In this document: positions 21,349 to 30,565 of the stretch, piece by piece
Layout: each line of letters begins with the position of its first letter
Position numbering within the stretch: the first letter of the stretch is position 1
From: Microstegium vimineum
Lineage: Eukaryota > Streptophyta > Magnoliopsida > Poales > Poaceae
NCBI GenBank assembly: GCA_022036555.1
Contig: CM039120.1
Location: 12,319,398 to 12,383,397 of the forward strand
Reading direction: 5' to 3'
DNA: 64,000 bases
Made by a program: the position numbers and the translations under genes
The notes under the pieces: model-generated
Told to the model about the DNA's origin: nothing
What the model saw: only the letters and a program-made list of their open reading frames with translations
Database searches by the model: none

Positions 21349-23256
21349 TTAACTTACAACAGTTTGGGGCTCATTCAGTGGTGCCCATGACCAAATCTCA
21401 GGGCAGACTATCTTGTACCTCATTGGTTTAACACCAATCTTCATCATATCAGCACAGAGCATCATGGCATTCAAGACATAGCCAAGCATGCACTGCCCCC
21501 GTATCAGTAGTGTATAGGTGAAGCTATCAGGCACCAGACCTGATTTTCTCATGTAGGAGAAAAGCTTGCCAGCTTCATAGTGTTGGCCATCTAAATACAG
21601 GCTATATATCAAGGTCATATATATCACACTGTTTGGAATTAAAGGGTCTCCTTCAGTTGTAAAGTCTGAGAAGAAAGAATGAATATCACTGTACTTTATC
21701 CCTGAGTGTTCCATCACAAACCTGACCGCATCCTGAACCCTATTCTCTCTGCACAGACCATCAACAAGAACTGACACTGTAATAGCATTAGGTGAAATAC
21801 CATTCTCTATCATTTCCTTGTGGAAACGAAAAGCAGCATCTATGCCACCATTCTTGGCATGGCCATGAATAAGAGCAGTGTACGTGACCACATTAGGCTC
21901 AATCCCTTTAGCCACCATCTCAGTGTATATAGCCATTGCTATTTGCATCTTCCCTAGTTTTGAATGCCCATCTATCAAGGAAGAGTATGACACCACATTG
22001 GGCTCAATTCCAACCTCAGTCATTCTAGTGCATGTTGCTAGCGCTTCCTCCAAATTCCCATTCCTGCAGTACTCATTAATCAGTGCATTGTAAGCAGCTG
22101 CATTCAGATTAGCACCATCTTCCCTCACACCTTCAAGAAACCTGGCCGCTACCTGTATTTGTCCTCCATCACAAAGGCCTCTCACAACAATGCTGCAGGT
22201 GAACTCATCAGGGCACAAACCTAAGCGAGTCATCTCCTGATAAAGTGACAATGCTTCTTGTGCATTTCCAGACCTGAAAGCTCCATCCATCAAACTGTTG
22301 TACACAGGAACGGTAGGAGCAACCCCAAACCTGGGCATCTCAAGAAACATAACTTTTGCTTCACTGAACCTCTTCACTTTACAGAAACCATCAATCAGGG
22401 TTGTAAAGACAACAGCATTTGGAATGAGGCCACTATTCAGCAATTCCTGGTACAACACAAATGCACTGTTGACATCATCTCTCTGACAGTGACCGCTCAT
22501 CAGCACATTGTATGTATACTGGTTAGGCCGCATCCCTGCTTCCTTCATAGCATCAAACAACCGCTCAGCATCACCAATGCAGCCCTCTTCACAAAGCACA
22601 CATATCATCGTCGTGTATGTGACCACGTTCGGATCAATCTGCCGTGCCACCATCTGATCCCACATCTCCTGAGCCTTCGCCACAACACCCTGGTACCGGC
22701 ATGCATTGATAAGAATATTGTACGTGACCACAGTGGGCACCATCCCCCGTCTAAGCATTTCATCGAACAGCTCCCAGGCGCACCCAGACCTGCGTGCTTT
22801 CACGAGCCCGTCCAGGACCGCGTTGCATGCTGGCAGCGCCGGCAGCGTCCACAAGCGCCGGAACACGTACAGCGCCTCGTCGAGCAGCCCCATCTGGGAG
22901 AGGACGATGACGAGCACGCCGAGGGCGAGGACAGGGGAGGTGGAGGTAGAGCAGAGAGCCGCGAATGCGGCGCCGGCGCCGGCAGCTTTCGCAGCAGAAC
23001 TCCGGCCGGAGAAGGAAGAGGAGACCTGGACGAGTGATTTCGTCAAACGGATGGCGTGCGCGAAGTTCTTGCCCGCGACCGCGCCGTGGACGGCGGCGGC
23101 GAGGCGCGCGGCGCGGTCGCTGGAGGGAGGTGGAATGGAAGCGGCCGCGGCGGGGCCGGAGGCGGAGAGGTTGTGGCGGCGGCGCAGATGCTGGTGCGGA
23201 GCGATAGGGCGGCGGCGGGAGAAGAGGAGGCGGAGAGACGGGGAGGAAGGCGGCAT
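21349..23256 (-). CDS. P-class pentatricopeptide repeat protein
   Basis: A single-exon gene of 635 residues starting at the ATG at 23,256. The first ~45 residues are arginine/serine/proline-rich with almost no acid, typical of a mitochondrial or plastid targeting peptide. From about residue 110 to the end, 35-residue repeats follow one another with the P-type pattern VTYNxLIxxxCxxG...A..xxxxM...G..PN (for example VTYNILINACRYQG, YTYNVLMSGHCQRD, VVSYSSLIDGHSKLGK, VTYTALIHGHAKNG). I see roughly a dozen repeats. There is no E, DYW or SMR domain. P-class proteins bind organellar RNA in a sequence-specific way, acting in RNA stability, splicing or translation. Target RNA and organelle cannot be told from sequence. 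An open frame antisense to its 5' half is a shadow. The frame looks intact. Confidence 0.93.
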   Translation of the reverse strand: MPPSSPSLRLLFSRRRPIAPHQHLRRRHNLSASGPAAAASIPPPSSDRAARLAAAVHGAVAGKNFAHAIRLTKSLVQVSSSFSGRSSAAKAAGAGAAFAALCSTSTSPVLALGVLVIVLSQMGLLDEALYVFRRLWTLPALPACNAVLDGLVKARRSGCAWELFDEMLRRGMVPTVVTYNILINACRYQGVVAKAQEMWDQMVARQIDPNVVTYTTMICVLCEEGCIGDAERLFDAMKEAGMRPNQYTYNVLMSGHCQRDDVNSAFVLYQELLNSGLIPNAVVFTTLIDGFCKVKRFSEAKVMFLEMPRFGVAPTVPVYNSLMDGAFRSGNAQEALSLYQEMTRLGLCPDEFTCSIVVRGLCDGGQIQVAARFLEGVREDGANLNAAAYNALINEYCRNGNLEEALATCTRMTEVGIEPNVVSYSSLIDGHSKLGKMQIAMAIYTEMVAKGIEPNVVTYTALIHGHAKNGGIDAAFRFHKEMIENGISPNAITVSVLVDGLCRENRVQDAVRFVMEHSGIKYSDIHSFFSDFTTEGDPLIPNSVIYMTLIYSLYLDGQHYEAGKLFSYMRKSGLVPDSFTYTLLIRGQCMLGYVLNAMMLCADMMKIGVKPMRYKIVCPEIWSWAPLNEPQTVVS

Positions 23257-23493
23257 GGGGATTGGGGCGGCGGCAATCTGCCGTATTTGACTACGGGGTT
23301 GTTCTACGTCATGACTGCACTTCGGAAACAGGCGGTGCTCCTCCCAGCGTTCTCATTCCAATGGAGAACAAACTCACGAAGTCACGAGGGCTGATTTCCA
23401 CATTTTGCCTTTTTTCGATCATTTCTACATTTCCTATTCAATGGCCACCGGATATATTCCGCAGGACCATGAATACGGTTATACAGTTACTTC

Positions 23494-23600
23494 CTCTGTT
23501 CGGTTCCTAAGAATTAAGAGAAATTAGAAAATAATTTAATAATAAAATAGAAAACACTTTCTAGATATTAATTTTAATTCATAGAATCCAAACAGGACTT
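23494..23600. mobile_element. Short MITE (TGTTTGG/CTGTTCGG ends)
   Basis: CTCTGTTCGGTTCCTAAGAA at the left pairs with TTCATAGAATCCAAACAGGA at the right across about 100 bp of AT-rich DNA, forming a foldback without coding capacity. Confidence 0.5.
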
Positions 23601-23638
23601 TATGGTTCTCTTTGTTCTACTCTTTACAAGTTTTATTA

Positions 23639-23864
23639 AGGGTTATTTGGTATACAGCCACAACATGCCAACCAAATTGTGGCGTAGCCACCGAAGCTGT
23701 GGCAATGTGTGGCGATATATCAGGCCGCCACACTTTAGTACAAATCTACGTAGAAAAGTCACGCGGCCGCCTCAAGGAAAGTCCAAACCAAACGGCAGTC
23801 AAACTGACGTGGCAGGAGCGAGTGTGGTGTTGCGGGTTATGGTGGCCATCAACCAAACAGTCCC
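23639..23864. mobile_element. Tourist-like MITE
   Basis: The left arm (AGGGTTATTTGGTATACAGC) and the right arm (GGCCATCAACCAAACAGTCCC) are inverted. TTA flanks both sides (23,636-23,638 and 23,865-23,867), as expected for PIF/Harbinger-type insertion. The interior contains GTGGCGTAGCC/GTGGC motifs similar to the element at 5,010. 226 bp. Confidence 0.65.
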
Positions 23865-23867
23865 TTA

Positions 23868-24248
23868 ATATCTACCAAGAAACTAAAGTATTTTTTTAAT
23901 AAAATAAAAAGTGAAGTACAAAACTTAAGACCCTATTTTTTTAGCAAAAAAAGTCCAAATGATGTTTCACTCCATGAGAGCACAGAAACCATTGAAGTCA
24001 TACTGTTTGTTTCCGCGTATTTTTGCGTTCGTGTACCGATTCAGCGATATAAGCCAAATAAACCCGCCAAACGTCTGACGCGCGACTCACAATCACCCGT
24101 GGCTTGGAGTCCGAAAAAATAAACCAACCTCGCGATTCCCAAAACGCAGCGTTCGGGCTGTGTTCGCTCAAACATGAACGCGCGATGCGGCAACGGCAAA
24201 CAAACAAGCCTATACTATCTTCATCTCAATTTCTCGTTTGGTAGGTTG
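23868..24248. other. Intergenic, no gene seen
   Basis: Short region with no recognisable features. Confidence 0.4.
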
Positions 24249-24855
24249 TGAGCATCTCCAACAACTCCTCAAATTCACTTGATATTCTTATTTTTTTTAG
24301 AAAAAATACGAAAACACCTCTCCAACAACTCCTTAAATCGACTTGGTATTTTTACCAACTTGATAAACATCATCTCTGGGTGCGTAAATCAGTCATTATT
24401 CACTTGCTATCGCCGTAGATAACCGTGACTCGTCCGTTGGTTTCATTTTCTTTCCTTTCCTTTCTTTTTTTTCCTTTTCTTTTTTCGGTGTTGCTTTTTC
24501 TCCGCTATAGCTTTCCTTTTCTTTCTTTTTTTTTTCCTTTTCTTTTTTCTGCTTTTTCTCGGCATCTCCGTTCGTTCCTTTTTCTTTCTTTTCTTTTACT
24601 TTTCTTTTTTCGGTGATGGTTTCTCTCCTTTTTATTTTCATTTTTTAAAATTTTTTCTTTCGTATGGTTTTCGAGGCAGGAGATGGACCGACGCGCGAGA
24701 ACCCCTGATGGACCTTCTTTTTTTTAAGTTTAGCATGTTGGAATACCAAATTGTGTTGGAGAGAGGGCTTTTTTGTATTTGCCAATATTTTAGTAACTTG
24801 CTAAACACCATGATTTGGCAAGTCAATTTTAAAGAGTTGTTGGAGATGTTCGATG
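24249..24855. mobile_element. MITE-like foldback with polypyrimidine core
   Basis: The left end GAGCATCTCCAACAACTCCT is the inverse of the right end AGAGTTGTTGGAGATGTTC. A second copy of CTCCAACAACTCCTTAAAT lies at about 24,321. The core (24,445-24,640) is an almost pure C/T tract of CTTTTC-type repeats. The lysine-rich reverse-strand open frame across the tract is an artefact of composition. Confidence 0.6.
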
Positions 24856-25077
24856 CGGAAAAGCCAAAGCTAAACTGCTCAAAAACCCTGACAATATAAC
24901 ATATGGAGAATTCATTTGGTTTTAGGTCCTAAACCATAATTATGAACACTGAGTGAATAGCAATCTTATATGAAAGAACAATGATAAAAAAATGGTGACT
25001 TAAATTTGAGGAAAACCATACTCAAACAACAACAAAAATTTAGGAGGCTTACTTAGGTTGGTTAAAGTTTTGAGTTA

Positions 25078-25422
25078 CCGGGGGTGTTTGTTTCCTGGGG
25101 TCTAAACTTTAGACCCGTCACATCGTATATTTGGACACTAATTTTGAGTATTAAATATAGACTAATTACAAAACTCATTACAAAGATTGAGTCTAATTTG
25201 TGAGATGAATCTATTAAGTCTAATCAGTCCATGATTTGACAATGTGATGCTAGAGTAAACATTTGCTAATTATAGATTAATTAGGCTTAATAGTTTCATC
25301 TCGCTAATTAGTTTACTCCTATGTAATTAATTTTTTTAATTTGTTCATGTTTAGTCCTCCTAGTTACCATCTAAATATTCGATGTGACACGGTCTAAACT
25401 TTAGACCCTTGATCCTAACACC
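25078..25422. mobile_element. Tourist-like MITE (GGGGTGTTTGTTTCCTGGGG family)
   Basis: The left arm (GGGGGTGTTTGTTTCC, GGTCTAAACTTTAGACCC, TCACATCG) is inverted relative to the right arm (CGATGTGACACGGTCTAAAC, TTTAGACCCTTGATCCTAACACC). TTA flanks both sides (25,075-25,077 and 25,423-25,425). 345 bp, AT-rich and non-coding. Confidence 0.8.
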
Positions 25423-26283
25423 TTAGGCTTAAGGACATACTACTTCCTCTATCCCAAATTACAAAACACGCAAGAGGTGGCTCGGAATTTTTGCATGGTC
25501 TAGTAGAGGAAGTCGGCGAGTGGAGTGGAGCCCCAGAAGAGGAAAGCGAGCCGCTAAACTTTTGCTGAAAACCACGCGCCGATCAACCTCTCGTACCGTA
25601 AAAAAAAACGGTGAGAGAGCAGCGATCCCCACCTCAGTAATAAATGACATAGAGAAAAAGTGTTAGCTTGTGTGCTTGATTTTGTTGTTATTTAGACAAC
25701 ATGTGATTTAATCATGGTTTGGCTATAGAAAAAATATGAATTATGTAGATCTGTTTGATACAACTCACTCTCACTAGTGAATTATTTTTTTAACTTCAAT
25801 TTCATAAAGTAATTTCACATGTAAAACTAAAGCTCTTTTTAAAAAATATTTGGTAAAACAATTTTTATGGAAGAAATCTATGAAAAACTAATATTTTTAG
25901 CTTCACTTCGGTTCTTGTGTTATGAGAGAATATGAAAAATATTTTAGAGAGAAACTGATTTATCTGGATTTATTTGATAGGAGAAGCTGAAAAACAGCTT
26001 TGTAAAGCTAGGGCAAAAGCTGTACCAAACAAACCCTTAGTGCGAGTTGTCTTTTTAATTGTACCGATTGAATGTGTAAAATTATCATGTGAATTCATCT
26101 CTACTATAATTGAAAACTTCTAAAAGAGTGGGAAGTCTGGATCTCAACCCCTGACCACACAGCCAGGCTTCCCACCCTCCTTCTCACCCACGCAGCGAAC
26201 GCATCGGGCGACCAGGGATCGAAACCTGGGAACACAAAAAAAAAAAAAAAAAAACACCGTGCCTGACTCCCATCGCTCAACAC
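25423..26283. other. Intergenic, no gene seen
   Basis: A Stowaway-like start (CTTCCTCTATCCCAAATTAC, about 25,442) is visible without a matching end. A run of about 20 A residues occurs at about 26,236-26,255. A hairpin CCAGG..CCTGG around 26,213-26,230 resembles a tRNA T-arm but no tRNA can be built around it. Confidence 0.45.
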
Positions 26284-26405
26284 CGCCGTCGCCAATGGTC
26301 GCAGAGCCCTTCCCCATCCCCACAGCCTTGCGTGCGTGGGTGTCGAGGGCATGGAGGAAGCCAGAGGCGTAGATGAGGACCCGAGCAGCCACTCGCCGTG
26401 GCGGT
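26284..26405. repeat. Host repeat copy A flanking the retrotransposon
   Basis: This stretch (core GCCCTTCCCCATCC, CTTGCGTGCGTG, GAGGGCATG, ACTCGCCGTGGC) is an imperfect direct repeat of 40,512-40,625 on the other side of the element. The host locus thus already held a tandem GC-rich repeat before the insertion. Confidence 0.6.
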
Positions 26406-26418
26406 GCGGGCGTGGAGG

Positions 26419-28094
26419 TGTAGAATCATGGACCCTTGTGTTTAGGCGATTAACGACAATACTAGATCACCTTGACTAACGTGTGTTTTGCAGAGACAAA
26501 GTCATATATGTTAGGTCATGAGTGATGTATTTTGAATGGGCTTAATGGACTTTCATGCCCCCAAGATGGAAATCGTTTCGGTTGCAAAGGATGGAGATAC
26601 TCGACGAAGACTAGGCTAGTTCTTAGTGCCATAAGGTTGAGAAGGGCACTAAGTATAGCTAGGGCTTTTGTTTTTCCTTTGACCGTACTATAAAGGGGGG
26701 TATGAGGTTAGTAGCTTGACTTAGGAGAGTTTAGGAAAGTGGGTATATGCACACTTGTCACAACTAGTCCTAGAGACCTTGCTTTCAGCCTTTGATAAAC
26801 CCTAGAAGTGGTAGGAGAAAGATCCCTTGAGAAACCTTAGCGAAATCGGTTGATAGAGAGGGAGAAAGAGGCTCCGGACCACTCTGCTAAGTAGGCACCG
26901 GACCAAGGAGAGTAGTCCGGTGGTCCCTGACTTAGGCAGATTCTCAGCTCGAGGAGCTCCGGACCACCTGTCTGGAAAGCACCGGACCATAGGAGAGTGG
27001 TCCGGTGGCTTGGTTCAGAGAGTCAGAAGGCTCCGGACTAGTCCGACGGTGTGTCCGACGGCTAGTCCGACGCCTCAAGACAGGAAGTTTGGTCTATGCA
27101 GAGAGCTCCCTGGCACCGGACCAGAGCGTCGGACCAGGGCATCGGACCAAGGAGAGTGGTCCGGTGGTGTGTAAAAGAGAGATCAGTTTTCACTCAGAGA
27201 GCACCGAGGCTCCGGACCAGAGCGTCGGACCAGTGCGTCGGACCAAGCAGAGTAGTCCGACGGTGCCTGAGTTTGGAACGAGAGTGAGCTCCGGACCAGT
27301 GTGCATGGTCCGGTGGCGTGAGCTCCGGACTAGTCCGGTGGCTACGCAGAAAGAAGAAAAAGTAAAAAACGGCTAGTTTTGGAGGTGGGGACTATTTATA
27401 GTTGCCTCCTTGGACCTTAGAGGTCTTCTTGGCCATTGTTTCAGCTGGTGACACCTTGAGAAATCTTTTGGAGAGCCAAGAGTCTAGTGAGGGAGAGATT
27501 AGAGAGAGTTCATCTTGTTCTTCCCTCCTAGAGTGATTAGGAGTGACTTGTGTGCATCCATCCACCTTCCTAGCCTTGAGTGGGTCAAGTGAAGGTCTTG
27601 TGCTTGTTACTCTTGGTGTTCGACAGCACCTAGACGGTTTGGTGGTGTTCGGAGGAAGTGACCGCCGGGAGATTGTTGGCGGCTCTTCTCCAAGCTCTTG
27701 TGATCGGTTGTGGGCGATTCACCGAGCCGGAGTGGTGAAGAATCAGCCCGTAGAGAGCACTCTACCCTTGCGCGGGTAGAGGGGGAGCGATACCTTGCGA
27801 GGTGCTCCAACGAGGACTAGGGGGTGTGTCGACACCTCGATACCTCGGGAAAAAATCGCTGCATCCATGAGATTCTCTTTTCCCTAGCTCTTTACTTTTC
27901 CGTCTTGTTTTTACCTTTCCTACTAGATTTGCTCAGGTTGTCTTTAATTCCTTTGAACTGCTACCGCTTTCTAGTTAGGACACACAGACGGTAGGCACTA
28001 GGGGGTGATTGGCATTTGATAGGTTTTTATATTTGCTTTAGAAATTTAAAACAAGCCCAATTCACCCCCCCTCTTGGGCATCTTGATCCTTTCA
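26419..28094 (+). repeat. Left LTR (1676 bp)
   Basis: Begins TGTAGAATCATGG and ends TCCTTTCA, with TG/CA termini. 26,870-27,345 is packed with CCGGACCA, GTCCGGTGG and GTCCGACGG motifs in both orientations, the palindromic motif class described from Sirevirus LTRs. Two TATA candidates are visible: TATAAAGG at 26,689 before the cluster and CTATTTATAG at about 27,392 after it. The second is the better placed as core promoter if the cluster is an enhancer (inference). 34 bp at 27,286-27,319 are absent from the right LTR. Confidence 0.95.
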
Positions 28095-28112
28095 ATTGGT
28101 ATCAAAGCAAGG
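28095..28112 (+). promoter_or_regulatory. Primer-binding site (initiator tRNA-Met type)
   Basis: ATTGGTATCAAAGCAAGG directly follows the left LTR and matches the TGGTATCAGAGC pattern used by most plant copia elements. Confidence 0.9.
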
Positions 28113-28146
28113 TTGCTCTAAATTAGGCTTCACCGCCTAGAGCAAG

Positions 28147-30543
28147 ATGTCCCATGGGGATGGACCGCCACCCATGTTCGATGGGGATGACTTTCCGTAT
28201 TGGAAAGTGCGGATGGAGGCCTACCTTGAGGCCGTGGATGTCGGCGTTCACAAAGCCGCCACCCAAGGTGGATCGGTGTTCGCCGAGGACCCTTACTTTG
28301 AGAAGAACAATGCCAAGGCAAAGAATATTCTTTTCCGTGGCATTTGCAAGGATGTGTTCAACCGTGTGCGGAATTGCAAAACCGCGCATGAGATTTGGAC
28401 AAACATTTGTGCTCTTCACGAGGGCACTAAATGTGAAAGAGAAGAGCGCTATCACCTTATCATTGCTAAGTTAAATGCTTTCACCATGCTATCTCATGAA
28501 AATGCTAATGAAATGTATTCTCGCTTGAATGTGCTTGTAGAAGAGTTGAATGGCCTTGGACTCTCTCAAATGACACCGGCCGATGTGGTGCGCAAGATAC
28601 TTTGTGTCCTTCCAATAGACAAGTATAGCCACATCGTCACGGTTCTTCATCAAGGCGATCTCTCCGCAACTACACCAACACAAGTGTTGGGCAAGATCAA
28701 TGCTCATGAGATGTACATGAAGATCAATGATGGAACTTCATCATCCTCCAAGAAGAAGGAGAAGAAAGAAAAGAAGGACTTGGCTCTCAAGGCATCTTCC
28801 AAGGAGAAGTGCAAGATTCAATATGTTGTTGAGAGCACAAGTGATGATGATGATGAAGACAACATCGCTCTCATGGTGAAGAAGACCGCCAAGATGTTGA
28901 AGAGGCTAAACAAGAATGGAGTCAAATTTGACTCAAAGAAGAAGAAATTCTTCACAAGCTCTTCAAGGAAGCCAATCTCCCAAATGAAGTGCTACAATTG
29001 CGGCACCCTTGGTCATCTAGCCCATGCATGTTCCGAAGAGAAGAAAGACAAGTTCAAGAACAACAAGTTCAAGAACTTCAAGAAGAACAAGGGCGGCAAT
29101 GATGACTCAAGTGATGACAACAAGAAGCAAGACAAGCCATACAAGAAGAAGAAGAACTTCAACTTCCACAAGAAGAAGAAGGATGGCAAGGCTTACATTG
29201 TGGGTGATTGGCTCACCGACATTGATGATTCAAGCGACTCCTCCGATGATGAGAGTGAAGAAGAGAAGGTGGCCGCTTTGGTAATTGGTTCTTCGATTCC
29301 ACCGCCACCTCCTCCTTCATCGCCGGGCTCATCCTCTACACACCTATGCCTTATGGCTAAAGGTGACAAGAAGGTACAAAAAGAGGATGATGGTGATGAC
29401 CTCTCTAGTGATGATAGTGATGATGAAGAAGCACCTTCCTATGATGAACTAATTAAAATTTGCAACAAATATGCTAGCATCATAAGGAAGTACAAGAGTA
29501 AAAATGACAAACTTCTTGAAATCAAGGAAAACTTGCATGATGAGCTTGATAACTTGTCTAGTGCTAATGATGATTTGAAGCTTGAGATTGACTCTCTCAC
29601 ATGTAGCACTAGCGAGCTCAAAGCCTCTCTTAAGCAAGCCAATGAGAAACATGATAAGCTTGAGAGGTCATCCCAAGAGCTCCTCACAAGGTTTAACTTG
29701 CTAAAAGATGATTACAATCAAGTGAAAAGTGATCATGGCACACTAGTTGTAGCAAATGAATTACTTACTCAAGATCTCACACATGTTGCTACTAACCCTT
29801 GTGCTAAGTGTGCAAGTGCTACCTCTTGTGATATCGAGCTTGATGATGTGGCTCTTGAGCAAAGTGCAAAGTGCAAGGGCAAGAGAGTTGTAGAAGCCAA
29901 CAAGTATGATGATTATGTGAAGATGAGTGAAGAAAACTCAAAGCTCAAGGAAGAGCTCATCAACCTCAAGGCAAACAAGCCCTTCACCATCAAGCCGGTT
30001 CAAGAAGAAGACAAAGATACTATCACCTTGATCAACTCTCTTCAAGAAGAAATTGCCAAGCTCAAGAATGACAAGAACAAGCTTACAGGTGGCCTTGAAA
30101 AGTTCACCAAGGGCCACAACCTCCAAAGTGAGCTTCTAATGAGCACTATCATGAAGAGTGACAAGACCGGTATTGGGTACAAGGAGAATCAAGTGATGAA
30201 GGCCAAAGTCAAGATTGAAGCCAAGAACTACTACAAGAATAAGTACAATGGCTACAATCAAAAGAAGCCAAAGCCAAAGCCTAAGAGGTGCTTTGGATGT
30301 GGACAAATTGGTCATCTATCATTTCAATGCAAGACTCCACTTCCCAAGACCTTGCCCAAGCACACTAGGCCATTTGCTCATGATGCTCACTATGTCATCA
30401 ACAAAGATTCCAAGGGTAGACCACTTGTGGTGTTTCTTGGACCACCAATGAAGAACAAGCCTAGGGTTCTTTGGGTTGCTAAGGAGTTGGTTGACAAGGT
30501 AATGGGGCCCCGCACTAAGGGGGTTCCCAAACAACAAGCTTAA
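28147..30543 (+). CDS. Retrotransposon gag polyprotein, 798 residues
   Basis: Forms the virus-like particle core and binds genomic RNA. It starts at an ATG 53 bases after the LTR with MFDGDDFPYWKVRMEAYLEA (residues 10-29), the usual opening of copia gag, followed by a UBN2-type gag domain to about residue 200. A lysine-rich stretch comes next, then a CCHC zinc knuckle (CYNCGTLGHLAHAC, 282-295), and acidic and lysine-rich segments (300-440). A long helical, coiled-coil-like region runs from about 450 to 680. A second knuckle is present (CFGCGQIGHLSFQC, 715-728). At almost 800 residues it is much longer than ordinary copia gag, as in Sireviruses. The frame is intact and ends at 30,543 in a different phase from pol. 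Confidence 0.93.
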   Translation: MSHGDGPPPMFDGDDFPYWKVRMEAYLEAVDVGVHKAATQGGSVFAEDPYFEKNNAKAKNILFRGICKDVFNRVRNCKTAHEIWTNICALHEGTKCEREERYHLIIAKLNAFTMLSHENANEMYSRLNVLVEELNGLGLSQMTPADVVRKILCVLPIDKYSHIVTVLHQGDLSATTPTQVLGKINAHEMYMKINDGTSSSSKKKEKKEKKDLALKASSKEKCKIQYVVESTSDDDDEDNIALMVKKTAKMLKRLNKNGVKFDSKKKKFFTSSSRKPISQMKCYNCGTLGHLAHACSEEKKDKFKNNKFKNFKKNKGGNDDSSDDNKKQDKPYKKKKNFNFHKKKKDGKAYIVGDWLTDIDDSSDSSDDESEEEKVAALVIGSSIPPPPPPSSPGSSSTHLCLMAKGDKKVQKEDDGDDLSSDDSDDEEAPSYDELIKICNKYASIIRKYKSKNDKLLEIKENLHDELDNLSSANDDLKLEIDSLTCSTSELKASLKQANEKHDKLERSSQELLTRFNLLKDDYNQVKSDHGTLVVANELLTQDLTHVATNPCAKCASATSCDIELDDVALEQSAKCKGKRVVEANKYDDYVKMSEENSKLKEELINLKANKPFTIKPVQEEDKDTITLINSLQEEIAKLKNDKNKLTGGLEKFTKGHNLQSELLMSTIMKSDKTGIGYKENQVMKAKVKIEAKNYYKNKYNGYNQKKPKPKPKRCFGCGQIGHLSFQCKTPLPKTLPKHTRPFAHDAHYVINKDSKGRPLVVFLGPPMKNKPRVLWVAKELVDKVMGPRTKGVPKQQA

Positions 30544-30565
30544 CTTCAAGATTGCTTGTGTGTAG

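Noticed and set aside
22258..23290. Long plus-strand open frames opposite the first PPR gene
   Set aside because: They are antisense shadows of a clear PPR coding sequence and show histidine/cysteine-rich composition without family resemblance.
24396..24641. Lysine/glutamate-rich 81-codon frame
   Set aside because: Reverse complement of a polypyrimidine tract inside a MITE-like foldback.
26205..26240. T-arm-like hairpin (CCAGG..CCTGG) as a tRNA or SINE
   Set aside because: No acceptor, D or anticodon arm can be built around it on either strand.
26870..27345. Regularly recurring CCGGAC/GTCCGG motifs considered as a CRISPR-like array
   Set aside because: Eukaryotic LTR sequence, motifs short and irregularly spaced, in both orientations, repeated in the other LTR.
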